NCBI GenBank assembly: GCA_018228665.1
Contig: CP073692.1
Location: forward strand, 372,001 to 436,000
Length of the DNA stretch: 64,000 nucleotides
Source: Faecalicatena sp. Marseille-Q4148
GTDB taxonomy: Bacteria > Bacillota > Clostridia > Lachnospirales > Lachnospiraceae
Direction: 5' to 3'
Position 1 is the first letter of the stretch. Each line of letters begins with the position of its first letter. Below are positions 1-8,853 of the stretch, one piece after another. A program made the position numbers and the translations under genes. Under the pieces are notes generated by a model that did no database searches, was not told the DNA's origin, and saw only the letters and a program-made list of their open reading frames with translations.

Positions 1-212
1 TCAAAAAGGGCTGGAAGCGGGGGAAAAATGAACCGGTAAAGAATGTAGATTTATGGAAAAGACTTCTGAAGGCAAAAGAAAACCACCGCGTAACATTTTA
101 TTGGGTAAAGGGGCACGATGGGCATCCGCAGAATGAAAGATGTGATACGCTGGCAACGACAGCGGCAGATTCAGATAAGCTGATCATTGATGAGGGAGTG
201 TCAGAGTCATGA
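1..212 (+). CDS. rnhA: Ribonuclease HI, C-terminal part (partial, runs off left edge)
   Basis: RNase HI cuts the RNA strand of RNA-DNA hybrids. Only the last 69 or so residues are in the window, read in the frame ending at the TGA at 210-212. The tail carries the family signature [18 protein letters not shown], which includes the flexible-loop histidine and the last catalytic aspartate of RNase HI. The stop overlaps the start of the next gene (ATGA), so the two are probably translationally coupled. The N-terminal half lies outside the window, so a hybrid-binding N-terminal domain cannot be excluded. Confidence 0.88.
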   Translation, partial: KKGWKRGKNEPVKNVDLWKRLLKAKENHRVTFYWVKGHDGHPQNERCDTLATTAADSDKLIIDEGVSES

Positions 213-1090
213 GAAAAATTACGGAATTTCATTGTGAGCCGGAGAATCTGGATGGGCGTCAAAAAGAAGACGCGCTGAAGGCAGGATGTGTATTTCCGGA
301 GGCTTATATCCAACAGGAAGAAATGATAAAACTGGCAAAATTTTATAAAAAAAGCAGTGGAGATGTATTTTGTGAAATGCCATTTTGCCATACACTTGAA
401 GCAGAAGCGCTTGGTGCGGACATTCGTCTCGGTGATGGAACAACGCCGCCCCGGGTAGGAAAGTATTGTTGTGAGACTGTGGAGGAGCTGCTGGCGCTGC
501 CGCAAATGCAGCTTGAAAGTGGCCGAATGGGGGAAACGTTAAGGGCTTGCAGAAAGCTTACTCAGAATGGAGAAAAAGTAGTATTTAACTTGTCAGGACC
601 GCTTACGATATGCAATTCCCTAATTGATATTCGAACTATTTTTAAAGCATTTCGAAAATGTCCGGAGCAGATGAAGAAGTTATTGGATAAATTCTGTCAA
701 GAAGAGCTTCGGGTAATAGCAGCGGCAGAAGAAGCAGGGGTAAGATGGTTTAGTTATGCAGATTCAGCAGGGGCGGTCAGTATGATCGGACCAAAACTGA
801 TGGAACAGCTGACGGAAACATTTACAATGCCATTTTTAATACAAGCCTGCAGACAGATGCACCGTGACAGTATGATGATTCTTTGTCCGAAAACTACTTT
901 TGCACTTCTGGGAACAGATTTGGGAACGCTAAGAGATGTCAAGCTTCCAGAGGTGATGACATATCATGAGGCATGTGCCAGAATGGCAGGAACTGTGAAA
1001 TTTGCAGGGCAGATGTGTATGAAACGGCGAGAATATCAATTGAAGAATCAGATCCTGAAAGAAATAGTTCTGACAAGAAGAGAAGATTAG
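209..1090 (+). CDS. Uroporphyrinogen decarboxylase (URO-D) family protein
   Basis: This 293-residue protein resembles the URO-D superfamily, which includes heme uroporphyrinogen decarboxylase and the corrinoid methyltransferases MtaA and CmuA. Family-like stretches are the '[12 protein letters not shown]' core near residues 130-142 and the segment around '[13 protein letters not shown]' near 183-195. It is shorter than typical members (about 340 residues), and I do not see a clear HxC zinc motif; 'MILCPK' stands where one might be expected. No heme genes are adjacent, so a methyltransferase-like or unknown role is more likely than heme synthesis. Its start overlaps the stop of rnhA by 4 bp. 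The family call is fairly safe; substrate is unknown. Confidence 0.7.
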   Translation: MRKITEFHCEPENLDGRQKEDALKAGCVFPEAYIQQEEMIKLAKFYKKSSGDVFCEMPFCHTLEAEALGADIRLGDGTTPPRVGKYCCETVEELLALPQMQLESGRMGETLRACRKLTQNGEKVVFNLSGPLTICNSLIDIRTIFKAFRKCPEQMKKLLDKFCQEELRVIAAAEEAGVRWFSYADSAGAVSMIGPKLMEQLTETFTMPFLIQACRQMHRDSMMILCPKTTFALLGTDLGTLRDVKLPEVMTYHEACARMAGTVKFAGQMCMKRREYQLKNQILKEIVLTRRED

Positions 1091-1132
1091 CAGTATCTTT
1101 CCGGAATCAATGGAGGAAAACAATAAAAATAC

Positions 1133-1180
1133 AGGGCTGACATTTCACGCTCAATCCGTGAAATGCCGGCCCTTCTTATT
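1133..1180. terminator. Bidirectional hairpin terminator between convergent genes
   Basis: AGGGC-TG-ACATTTCACG (1133-1149) pairs with CGTGAAATG-CCG-GCCCT (1157-1173), then TTCTTATTT. It lies between the URO-D gene and aspA, which converge here, so it may serve both. Confidence 0.7.
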
Positions 1181-1206
1181 TGTGATGCTCTATGAGATTT
1201 GTCGGT

Positions 1207-2634
1207 TTATTTGTTTCCCGGAATACCAGGTTCTGTCATATTAACAGGATCAAGGATCTTGTTTAATTCTTCTTCTGTCAGAAGGTGTTCTTTTAAAATT
1301 AATTCGCGGATGGAAGAACCTGTCTGAAGAGCAGCTTTTGCAATGTCAGCAGCTTTCTGATATCCAACATAAGGGCAGATAGCAGTAATGACACCGATAC
1401 TGTTTTCTACAAGATAACGACAACGTTCTTCATTTGCTGTGATTCCCTTTACGCAATTATCAACGAAAGTCTCAACAGCATATGCCAATGTATCAATAGA
1501 CTGGAAGAGGCAATAGAATACAATTGGTTCGAATGCATTTAATTCTAACTGTCCTGCTTCAGCAGCCATAGTGATTGTCATATCATTTCCGATAATATTG
1601 AAAGCAACCTGATTAACCACTTCCGGGATAACCGGATTCACTTTTCCCGGCATGATAGAAGAACCGTTCTGTCTTGCAGGCAGGTTAATCTCGCCAAATC
1701 CGGCTCTGGGACCGGAAGACATCAAACGAAGGTCATTGGCAATCTTAGAAAGTGTTACGGCACAGGCTTTGATTGCACCGGATACAGCAACAAAAGGATC
1801 AAGGCTCTGTGTAGAGTCGATTAAGTCAAATGCCTGCACAAAATCCATTCCGGAAATTTCGGATAGATTTGGCACAATACGTTTTAAATAGCCTTTATCT
1901 GCATTGATTCCGGTTCCGATAGCTGTTCCGCCCATATTTAATGTACGCATTTCGTCCATTGCTTTGTCCATACGATGGATATCTCTCATAATAGCAACAG
2001 AATATGCCTGGAATTCCTGACCGAGACGAATCGGAACAGCATCCTGCATCTGAGTACGTCCCATCTTAATTACATGATCAAATTCTCTTGCTTTTTCACA
2101 AAATGCTTCATGAAGTCTTTTTAATTCTTTCTTTAAATTTTCAAGCAATCTTAAAGAAGTCATTTTTCCGGCAGTAGGAATAACATCGTTCGTAGACTGA
2201 CCGCAGTTTACATGGTCATTTGGGTTTACGATAGAATAGTCACCTTTCTGACCGCCAAGAAGCTCGATAGCGCGGTTGGCAATAACTTCGTTGGCATTCA
2301 TGTTTAAAGAAGTACCTGCGCCGCCCTGAATCGGATCTACAATAAAATCATGCTGAAATTTACCTGCAATGACTTCATCACATGCTTTGCAGATCGCCTC
2401 AGCAATGGACTTGTCCAGTGTTCCTACTTCGCAGTTAGTAATTGCAGAAGCTTTTTTAATATATGCAAGGCTGCGGATAATTTCCGGATGCATATAGAGT
2501 CCGGTGATGTGGAAGTTCTCGGCAGCGCGCAAAGAATGTACTCCATAGTAGACGTTTTCCGGAACATCTTTCACGCCGATCGAGTCTTTTTCCATACGAT
2601 AATTTTTTCCGTCCAAATTTACTTTCGTAACCAT
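1207..2634 (-). CDS. aspA: Aspartate ammonia-lyase (aspartase)
   Basis: Aspartase reversibly deaminates L-aspartate to fumarate and ammonia in the cytoplasm, feeding amino-acid fermentation. The 475-residue protein has full family length. It shows the fumarase/aspartase signature GSSIMPGKVNP at residues 324-334, the catalytic-loop serine region, and the 'NCGQSTND' and 'GRTQMQDAVP' motifs near residues 143-150 and 192-201. The wording 'GRTQMQDAVPIRLGQEF' fits aspartase rather than fumarase (usually 'GRTHLQDATP'). A GGAGGAAAG ribosome site lies about 11 nt before the ATG. It is divergent from a LysR regulator, with TATACTAT repeats between them. Confidence 0.93.
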   Translation of the reverse strand: MVTKVNLDGKNYRMEKDSIGVKDVPENVYYGVHSLRAAENFHITGLYMHPEIIRSLAYIKKASAITNCEVGTLDKSIAEAICKACDEVIAGKFQHDFIVDPIQGGAGTSLNMNANEVIANRAIELLGGQKGDYSIVNPNDHVNCGQSTNDVIPTAGKMTSLRLLENLKKELKRLHEAFCEKAREFDHVIKMGRTQMQDAVPIRLGQEFQAYSVAIMRDIHRMDKAMDEMRTLNMGGTAIGTGINADKGYLKRIVPNLSEISGMDFVQAFDLIDSTQSLDPFVAVSGAIKACAVTLSKIANDLRLMSSGPRAGFGEINLPARQNGSSIMPGKVNPVIPEVVNQVAFNIIGNDMTITMAAEAGQLELNAFEPIVFYCLFQSIDTLAYAVETFVDNCVKGITANEERCRYLVENSIGVITAICPYVGYQKAADIAKAALQTGSSIRELILKEHLLTEEELNKILDPVNMTEPGIPGNK

Positions 2635-2692
2635 AATTCGTTCTTTCCTCCAGATTTTGGTTTTCTTCTTGCTCTTAGTATACGTTGATGCT

Positions 2693-2744
2693 ATAGTATA
2701 ATCAAATACATATATTTTTATAATAAATATAATTTTTATACTAT
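2693..2744. promoter_or_regulatory. Divergent aspA/LysR control region with inverted TATACTAT arms
   Basis: ATAGTATAA (2693-2701) and TTATACTAT (2736-2744) form a perfect 9-bp inverted repeat around a 34-bp very AT-rich spacer. Each arm contains TATACT, which could serve as the -10 of the outward-facing gene. The layout fits a LysR-controlled divergent promoter. No convincing -35 hexamers are seen. Confidence 0.45.
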
Positions 2745-2785
2745 ACTAATGCACTTGCGGTATTACGAAAGCGGGGGAGAAATTG

Positions 2786-3754
2786 ATGGAGGAAATTTTT
2801 CAGGGAATGGAATATATTTATGAAGTGTATAAGGAGAAAAGCTTTTCGAAAGCGGCCAGAAAATTATTTATTTCACAGCCCTCTCTGAGTGCAAATGTAA
2901 AACGGATTGAACAGAAAATCGGCTATCCGGTGTTCGACAGGAGTACGAATCCGATTCGACTGACCGAATGCGGCGCCCGCTATATCGGTGCGGTAGAAGA
3001 AATTATTGCTGTTCAGAACAGCTTTGCCAATTATATTTCGGATTATGGAGAGCTTCGTACCGGACATTTGCGGCTTGGAGGAAGTAATCTTTTTTCTTCC
3101 TATGTTCTGCCGAAGCTGATAGGAAGCTTTACAGAACGTTTTCCGAAGGTTACGATTGAATTAGTAGAAGAAACAACCGCAAATCTTGAAAAATTTCTTG
3201 GAGCAGGGCTGTTAGACCTTGTGGTGGACAATTCGCGATTTAATGAAGCTGTATTCGGTATGCAGCTGTATCGGACAGAGCATCTGCTTCTGGCAGTACC
3301 ACGACATTTAAAAGAGAATGAAGGGCTTGCATCATATCAGCTCATTCCAAATGGAAGTGGAAAAGGAACAAAGTTTCAGGAGGGAACAAAGGCAGTTCCG
3401 CTGGAATTATTTAAAGAGGCTCCATTTCTTCTTCTGAAACAGGAGAATGATACGCGGCAAAGGGCGATTCAAATCTGCAAAGAGCATGGATTTTCACCGA
3501 AAGTTGTGCTGGAACTTGATCAACAGGTAACTTCCTATAACATTACTTGTTCCGGAATGGGAATTTCGTTTGTCAGCGATACACTGATTCGCCGCGTTCC
3601 GCCGCATCCGGACGTAATCTACTATAAGCTGGATGGAGATGAAGTAGAAAGAGACATTTGTTTTTACTGGAAACAGGGAAAATACATGAGCAGAGCCATG
3701 ACAGAATTTCTACGTCAGGCATGTTTACAATCAAGTGATTTTATGGTAAAATAA
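2786..3754 (+). CDS. LysR-family transcriptional regulator
   Basis: This 322-residue DNA-binding regulator has the LysR layout: an N-terminal winged helix-turn-helix (about residues 5-64, with 'SFSKAARKLFISQPSLSANV' as the recognition region) and a periplasmic-binding-like effector domain (about 90-300). The ATG at 2786 is chosen over the in-frame TTG at 2783 because GGGGGAGA ends 6 nt before it. It is divergent from aspA across 150 bp, so it probably controls aspartase in response to a small metabolite; that link is inferred from position only. It is followed directly by rnpB. Confidence 0.88.
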   Translation: MEEIFQGMEYIYEVYKEKSFSKAARKLFISQPSLSANVKRIEQKIGYPVFDRSTNPIRLTECGARYIGAVEEIIAVQNSFANYISDYGELRTGHLRLGGSNLFSSYVLPKLIGSFTERFPKVTIELVEETTANLEKFLGAGLLDLVVDNSRFNEAVFGMQLYRTEHLLLAVPRHLKENEGLASYQLIPNGSGKGTKFQEGTKAVPLELFKEAPFLLLKQENDTRQRAIQICKEHGFSPKVVLELDQQVTSYNITCSGMGISFVSDTLIRRVPPHPDVIYYKLDGDEVERDICFYWKQGKYMSRAMTEFLRQACLQSSDFMVK

Positions 3755-3773
3755 ATAACTCAGTGAAAGAAAT

Positions 3774-4130
3774 AAATCTAAGTAGGACAGACAATCGCGG
3801 CTGCATGTACCGAAAGGTCGCAGGTGAGGAAAGTCCGGGCTTCACAGGGCAGGATGCCGGATAACGTCCGGTAGAGGTGACTCTAAGGCCAGTGCAACAG
3901 AAATAAACCGCCTGAGAAGACTCAGGTAAGGGTGGAAAGGCAGTGTAAGAGACTACCGCCCCGGTGGTAACAGCGGGGGCACATGTAAACCCCATCCGAA
4001 GCAAGACCGAACGAAAACAATGTGGCGGCCCGTCACGTTTTAGGTAGGTCGCTTGAAACTGTCGGCAACGGCAGTTCTAGATAGATGATTGTCCAACGAC
4101 ATAACCCGGCTTATCGTCCTGCTTAGATTT
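3774..4130 (+). ncRNA. rnpB: RNase P RNA, bacterial class A
   Basis: This is the catalytic RNA that trims the 5' leader of precursor tRNAs. The ends form helix P1: 3774-3788 (AAATCTAAGTAGGAC) pairs with 4116-4130 (GTCCTGCTTAGATTT) with a single G-U pair. Universally conserved blocks are visible: GAGGAAAGTCCGGGCTTC after P2/P3, CCAGTGCAACAGAAA, GAACGAAAACAATGTGG, and the 3' TAGATAGATGATTGTC / GACATAACCCGGCTTA block. It starts 20 nt after the LysR stop and is followed by its own terminator. Confidence 0.95.
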
Positions 4131-4197
4131 GTTTTCATCATAAGTTCCGATGCAAAGATGACGCGTATTCGGATAGAGTATATACGGTTAAAGTTAG

Positions 4198-4240
4198 CAG
4201 ATACAGAGAAGAAATTCGGTATCTGTTTTTTATTTTTTTA
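4198..4240 (+). terminator. Intrinsic terminator after rnpB
   Basis: CAGATAC (4198-4204) pairs with GTATCTG (4219-4225) and is followed by a 15-nt T-rich run (TTTTTTATTTTTTT). It separates rnpB from the next operon, whose TATAAT is at 4273-4278. Confidence 0.8.
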
Positions 4241-4333
4241 GGTGAATTATGGTAAATCTATACAAAAAATGTTATAATACAAACATCACAACTAGATATA
4301 ATCCGCATAGCGGTGTGGAAGGGGGACGTTTGT

Positions 4334-4933
4334 ATGAAACGAGTCATTACAATTAACAGAACTTATGGAAGTGACGGACGGGAGATTGGAAAGGCTCTTG
4401 CAGTGAAGCTTGGCATCCACTATTATGATAAGCAGCTTTTGAAGATTATTTCTGAGAGAAAAGACATTCCATATGAGGAACTGGCGAAAGTAGACGAAAA
4501 GCGCGCAAGTATGTGGCTGTACCCTGTAAATGATGAGTACCAGATGGAGCCGAAGTTCAGGTTTGAGCCAATGAACGATGTGCTTTTTGGTGAGACAGAT
4601 AAGCTGATTCGGGAATTAGCTGAGAAAGAAGATTGTATTATCATTGGAAGATGTGCCAATGCAATCTTAAAGGATTGTGATTCTGTAAAAAGTATATTTA
4701 TCCATGCACCGCTGGAGGCGCGTATTAATACCGTTATGAGGCGGGAGCAGTGTGATCTGAAAGAGGCGAAGGCGTTAATTCGCAAGATGGATAAGCAGCG
4801 CCGGTATTATTATAATTATTACACCGATCAGGATTGGATGGATATGGAGCAGTATCATCTCTGCCTTGACAGCAGTAAGATGAAGAAAGAGGAGATGCTT
4901 GATATACTGACGGCATTGTATCGAAGTATGTAA
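4334..4933 (+). CDS. Cytidylate kinase-like family protein
   Basis: This 199-residue protein belongs to the cytidylate-kinase-like P-loop family common in Clostridia. It starts with ITINRTYGSDGREIGKALA, a degenerate P-loop, then 'YYDKQLL' as in CMP kinases, and later 'IIIGRCANAIL' (about residues 97-107), the Walker-B-like strand. It differs from true Cmk, which is larger, so activity on CMP is unproven. The ATG at 4334 is preferred to the upstream GTG at 4313 because a GAAGGGGGA ribosome site lies just before it. A TATAAT at 4273-4278 is the likely -10. Confidence 0.8.
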   Translation: MKRVITINRTYGSDGREIGKALAVKLGIHYYDKQLLKIISERKDIPYEELAKVDEKRASMWLYPVNDEYQMEPKFRFEPMNDVLFGETDKLIRELAEKEDCIIIGRCANAILKDCDSVKSIFIHAPLEARINTVMRREQCDLKEAKALIRKMDKQRRYYYNYYTDQDWMDMEQYHLCLDSSKMKKEEMLDILTALYRSM

Positions 4934-4975
4934 AGGCGGCGGATATCAGGTTTCTGCTGCAGGAAGGAGAAGAAT

Positions 4976-5542
4976 ATGAAATTTAAGCGGGAAGAATGGT
5001 TTACGATTCCGAATCTGCTCGGCTATTTCAGGCTGATTATGATTCCGGTTTTCGTATATTTATATCTGCATGCAGAAACTGTGATGGAATATTATTATGC
5101 AGCGGCAGCCATTGGAATTTCCGGATTAACAGACTTATTCGATGGAAAGATTGCAAGAAAGCTAAATCAGGTCACAGAACTTGGGAAGTTTCTTGATCCG
5201 TTGGCAGATAAGCTGACACAGGGAGCAGTATTTTTATGTGTGACGATGAAATACAAATGGATGTGGCTTCTTGTAGGGTTATTTTTCATTAAAGAAGGTT
5301 TCATGGGAATTATGGGACTTCTGATGCTCCGGCACAACGGTCGGAAGCTGGACGGAGCGATGTGGTTTGGAAAAGTATGCACGGCAGCGATTTATGTTGT
5401 GCTGTTTGTTGTATTACTGTTTCCGCAGATGTCAGAGCAGATTGCAAATGGAATTATTTTTGCATGTGCGCTATTGATGGTATGGACATTGGGATGTTAT
5501 ATTCCGGTATTTCGTAAAATGTGGAAGGAGACAGCTGTATAA
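4976..5542 (+). CDS. CDP-alcohol phosphatidyltransferase family protein
   Basis: This 188-residue integral membrane enzyme would transfer a phosphatidyl group from CDP-diacylglycerol to an alcohol such as glycerol phosphate. The signature DG-X2-AR-X8-G-X3-D-X3-D is complete (DGKIARKLNQVTELGKFLDP, continuing to 'LADK'), near residues 49-75. Several hydrophobic helices follow. A second, more typical pgsA lies at 24604, so this copy may use a different acceptor or act in a special lipid. It sits 43 bp after the kinase-like gene and 1 bp before cutC, indicating one operon. Confidence 0.85.
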   Translation: MKFKREEWFTIPNLLGYFRLIMIPVFVYLYLHAETVMEYYYAAAAIGISGLTDLFDGKIARKLNQVTELGKFLDPLADKLTQGAVFLCVTMKYKWMWLLVGLFFIKEGFMGIMGLLMLRHNGRKLDGAMWFGKVCTAAIYVVLFVVLLFPQMSEQIANGIIFACALLMVWTLGCYIPVFRKMWKETAV

Positions 5543-5543
5543 G

Positions 5544-6320
5544 ATGAGATATGGAGTATTAGAATGTTGTACAGATTCGTTGGAATCGGTAAAGAATGCT
5601 GTTCGGGGCGGTGCAAACCGCCTCGAGCTTTGTGGTAATCTGGTTATTGGAGGGACAACTCCCTCCTTTGCTTTATTTGAGCAGGTAAAAGAAATCTGTG
5701 ACACTCGGATAAATGTTCTGATCCGGCCTCGTTTTGGAGACTTTTGTTATACAAAAGAAGAGACCAGACAGATGGCAAGAGAGATCCGATGGTTTCGGGA
5801 ACATGGGGCCAATGGTGTGGTAATCGGAATGTTGAATCCGGATGGGACACTAGATACAGAAGGAATGAAGTATCTCCTGGAAGAAGCGGGAGCAATCGAA
5901 GTTACACTTCACCGGGCGTTTGACATGTGTAAGGATCCGCACGAAGCTCTGGAGCAGGCGGTTTCTTTCGGAATCCGCAATATATTAACGTCCGGACAGC
6001 AGGAATCTGCGCCAAAGGGAGCAAAACTTCTGAAACAACTGCAGCAGCAGGCGGATGGAAGAATTCAAATTCTTGCAGGAGGAGGAATTCATGCAGGTGT
6101 GATCCGCAGCCTATATGAAGAGACTGGAATTCTGGATTATCATATGTCAGGAAAAATTGTTGTGAATAGTCAGATGCAATATCGCAAATCAGAAGTCAGT
6201 ATGGGCTTACCGTCTCTGAGTGAGTATGAAATCTGGCAGACAGCAGAGGAGAACGTGAAGGAAGCAAGAAACGTATTGGACGAGCTGGAAAAGAAAGCAA
6301 AAGAACACCCAGAGAGATAG
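5544..6320 (+). CDS. cutC: CutC family protein
   Basis: This 258-residue TIM-barrel protein belongs to the CutC family, historically linked to copper homeostasis although its biochemical role is unsettled. Characteristic stretches are 'GGANRLELCGNL', 'GGTTPS', 'LIRPRFGDFCY' and 'EVTLHRAFDM', followed by 'LTSGQ' and 'AGGGI'. The start codon follows the preceding stop by one base, and the ribosome site GGAAGGAGA lies inside the previous gene, showing translational linkage. No copper transporter or chaperone is nearby, so the copper link is not supported by context. Confidence 0.88.
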   Translation: MRYGVLECCTDSLESVKNAVRGGANRLELCGNLVIGGTTPSFALFEQVKEICDTRINVLIRPRFGDFCYTKEETRQMAREIRWFREHGANGVVIGMLNPDGTLDTEGMKYLLEEAGAIEVTLHRAFDMCKDPHEALEQAVSFGIRNILTSGQQESAPKGAKLLKQLQQQADGRIQILAGGGIHAGVIRSLYEETGILDYHMSGKIVVNSQMQYRKSEVSMGLPSLSEYEIWQTAEENVKEARNVLDELEKKAKEHPER

Positions 6321-6339
6321 GATACAGGAGCAGAGAGTT

Positions 6340-8829
6340 ATGTTTTCAGAAGGATACAGAAAGAAAATCATTGAGGATTTTCAAAGACGGATGACAGAAC
6401 TCGGAACATTTGGGAGAGTGCTGTCTGAAAAGATTTCCGCATATGCCGGAGATGTGAGAGATGCCTTGTATGTGCTGTATGGAAGGATGCCTTTGAGCGA
6501 CATGGCGGACTATCCGGTGGAAGTATTTGCAGATTTTGCAGAATGGGGAGCAGAGCTTTGGGCAAATGATATTTTTGCCGGTAAGATCCCGGAAGAGCTT
6601 TTTGCGTCCTATGTATTGTTTCATCGGGTAAACGATGAGGAAATTGAGCCGTGTCGCAAGTTTTTCGGAAAAGAAATGCAGTGTATGCTGGCATCTTTAA
6701 AAGAAGGGGCAGAAAAAGAAGAGGGATATGATCTTGGCAGCAGGATGACAGAAGCGGTCCTGAAAATCAATTATTGGTGTGCCGGAGAGGTTTCCTACCG
6801 TCAGGCAGATGACCGTACGGCATCTGCCATGAGCGTATATCGGTGTGGAGAAGGCCGATGCGGAGAGGAATCTACCTTTGTGGTAAATGTCCTGCGAAGT
6901 GCGGGAATTCCGGCGCGGCAAGTCTATGCGCCTCACTGGTCGCACTGCGATGACAATCATGCCTGGGTAGAAGTCTGGTGCGGAGATACATGGCATTATC
7001 TTGGGGCATGTGAACCGGAAGAAGTTCTGGACCAGGGATGGTTTGACGGAGCATCTTCAAGAGCAATGATGATTCATACGCCGTATTTTGGAGGAAGTGA
7101 AGAGGCAAAGCGTCAAGGGGAACGATTAGCGGGAGAAGATGGATGTGCGATATTGCTAAATGAACTTTCACGCTATGGGGAAACAACACTTCTTCGGATA
7201 GAAGTTATAGATGAGGAAGGAAAGGCTGTAACGGATGCAAAGATTTGCTGTGAAGTGATGAATTACGCATCATTTCTTGAGATAGCGAATGGAAAAACGA
7301 ATGCGTATGGGCAATATGAATTTTATACAGGCTTTGGAACGCTGCTGCTCAGTGCGCGCTGTGGTGACTGTTATGGAGAACAGTTGATTCAGGTAAAAGA
7401 AGATACGAGATGTCAAATTCAGATCCGCAGAAATCCATGGAAGACAGGCGTATGGAACACATTGGAATGTTTTGCGCCGGGATGCAGGAATCTTAATAAA
7501 AAAGCAAAGGCAGCAGAAGAAAAACTTGCAGCCGCAGCAAGGCATTTGCAGAAAAAACGCGAGGTTTTCTGGAACGCAGAGAAAGACCGATGGGAAAACA
7601 CGGTAAAATCTTCGGAATGGGATCAGGAAACGCAGCGGGATATGGATAGATGGATAGAGAAGATCTGGCGTCTTCTTCCGGAAAAAGATTTGCGGGAAGT
7701 CCCTTTTTCTGTTTTAGAAAAACAGGCAGAATGGGCAGGAAAATATGAGGGAAGATATCCAACGCAGGTATTTGAAGAGTATTTGCTGCAGCCAAGAATT
7801 GGACTGGAACGCTTGACTTGTTGGAAGGAAGCACTGGAAGCAATCGTGCCGGAGAAGGATCTGCATACATTCCAAACAGATCCGGAGAAGGTGGAGCAAT
7901 ATGTAGAATCAAGAGTAAAGACAGTGGAATCGCAATGCTATAAGGGACTTTTGAATACACCGCAGGCTTGTCTGGAATCCGGCTATGGGACTGTGGGGGC
8001 AAAGGAGATTTTGAAAACAGCGCTCCTTCGGTGTGCGGGAATTCCGGCAAGATTGTCTCTGATTGACGGACGAGCACAGGCCTGTCGAAGCAAAGAAGAA
8101 AGAGAAACATTCTGCTGGCTGACAGGAGAAAAGACAGGAATACTTTTTCTGAATGGTCCAGAGAACTGGAAGTATCGTACAGATTATAGTGTAGCTTTGC
8201 TGAAAAATGGTCAGTTCCGGGTATGCCAGGAAGTGGCTCTTGGAAGAGAAACAGAGGTCCCGGAAGGCATTTATCGGATCTGCACGGCAAACCGTCTGCC
8301 AAATGGAAATGTCTTTGCAAAAGTGCGTTATGAGCAGATCACGGCAGGAAACCGAACAGAGGTTGTTCTGGAGAAAAAAGAAGCAGCATTATCAGAAATG
8401 TTGTCAGAAATACCGCTGCCGGAGATTTCTTTTCAAACAGCGAGCGGAGAAAGCTTTCAGGCAGCCAAACACGCGGGGATTTATATATGGGCAGAACCTG
8501 GCAAAGAACCAACGGAGCACATTTTTAATGAACTGATCGAACGTGCAGAAGAATTCGGCGGAACACCAGTTTATATTGTAGCGGAGGAGAAGGATTTTTG
8601 TCAGCAGACATATGTGAAATTGCGGGAAACATTGGAGTCAGTATATTGTCTGACAGAGAAAAGAAATGGACAGGCAGAACAGCTGGCTCGCAGAATGTTC
8701 CGGGAGCCTGGTTTGTATCCATTTATTCTTGTACTCCGACATGATTTGACAGGAATTTATGGAGAAGCAGGATATAATGTAGGAACAGCAGATATGCTGC
8801 TTCGCATGATTCAGTCAGGAGCAGTATAG
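6340..8829 (+). CDS. Large transglutaminase-fold protein
   Basis: This 829-residue protein carries a transglutaminase-like core at about residues 140-230. Cys174 lies in GEGRCGEES and His207 in DDNHAWVE. The usual third residue, Asp, is not in its place: the strand reads 'WHYLGACEPEEVLDQGWF', close to the peptide:N-glycanase wording but with Gly-Ala where Asp-Pro is expected. A beta-rich segment follows (about 275-360), then a charged helical region and a second domain of unknown function. There is no signal peptide or membrane segment, so it is likely cytosolic. It sits between cutC and an aminopeptidase in one operon, which suggests peptide or glycopeptide handling (inference). Confidence 0.75.
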   Translation: MFSEGYRKKIIEDFQRRMTELGTFGRVLSEKISAYAGDVRDALYVLYGRMPLSDMADYPVEVFADFAEWGAELWANDIFAGKIPEELFASYVLFHRVNDEEIEPCRKFFGKEMQCMLASLKEGAEKEEGYDLGSRMTEAVLKINYWCAGEVSYRQADDRTASAMSVYRCGEGRCGEESTFVVNVLRSAGIPARQVYAPHWSHCDDNHAWVEVWCGDTWHYLGACEPEEVLDQGWFDGASSRAMMIHTPYFGGSEEAKRQGERLAGEDGCAILLNELSRYGETTLLRIEVIDEEGKAVTDAKICCEVMNYASFLEIANGKTNAYGQYEFYTGFGTLLLSARCGDCYGEQLIQVKEDTRCQIQIRRNPWKTGVWNTLECFAPGCRNLNKKAKAAEEKLAAAARHLQKKREVFWNAEKDRWENTVKSSEWDQETQRDMDRWIEKIWRLLPEKDLREVPFSVLEKQAEWAGKYEGRYPTQVFEEYLLQPRIGLERLTCWKEALEAIVPEKDLHTFQTDPEKVEQYVESRVKTVESQCYKGLLNTPQACLESGYGTVGAKEILKTALLRCAGIPARLSLIDGRAQACRSKEERETFCWLTGEKTGILFLNGPENWKYRTDYSVALLKNGQFRVCQEVALGRETEVPEGIYRICTANRLPNGNVFAKVRYEQITAGNRTEVVLEKKEAALSEMLSEIPLPEISFQTASGESFQAAKHAGIYIWAEPGKEPTEHIFNELIERAEEFGGTPVYIVAEEKDFCQQTYVKLRETLESVYCLTEKRNGQAEQLARRMFREPGLYPFILVLRHDLTGIYGEAGYNVGTADMLLRMIQSGAV

Positions 8830-8853
8830 AGAAACGAACGGAGGAAATAGCAG

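Noticed and set aside
3741..4004. 87-residue minus-strand frame over rnpB
   Set aside because: The stretch is RNase P RNA; the frame has no ribosome site or protein-like pattern.
7493..8320. 275-residue open frame on the minus strand inside the transglutaminase-fold gene
   Set aside because: No ribosome site, low-complexity Leu/Pro/Ser/Phe-rich translation, and fully overlapped by a recognisable gene on the other strand.
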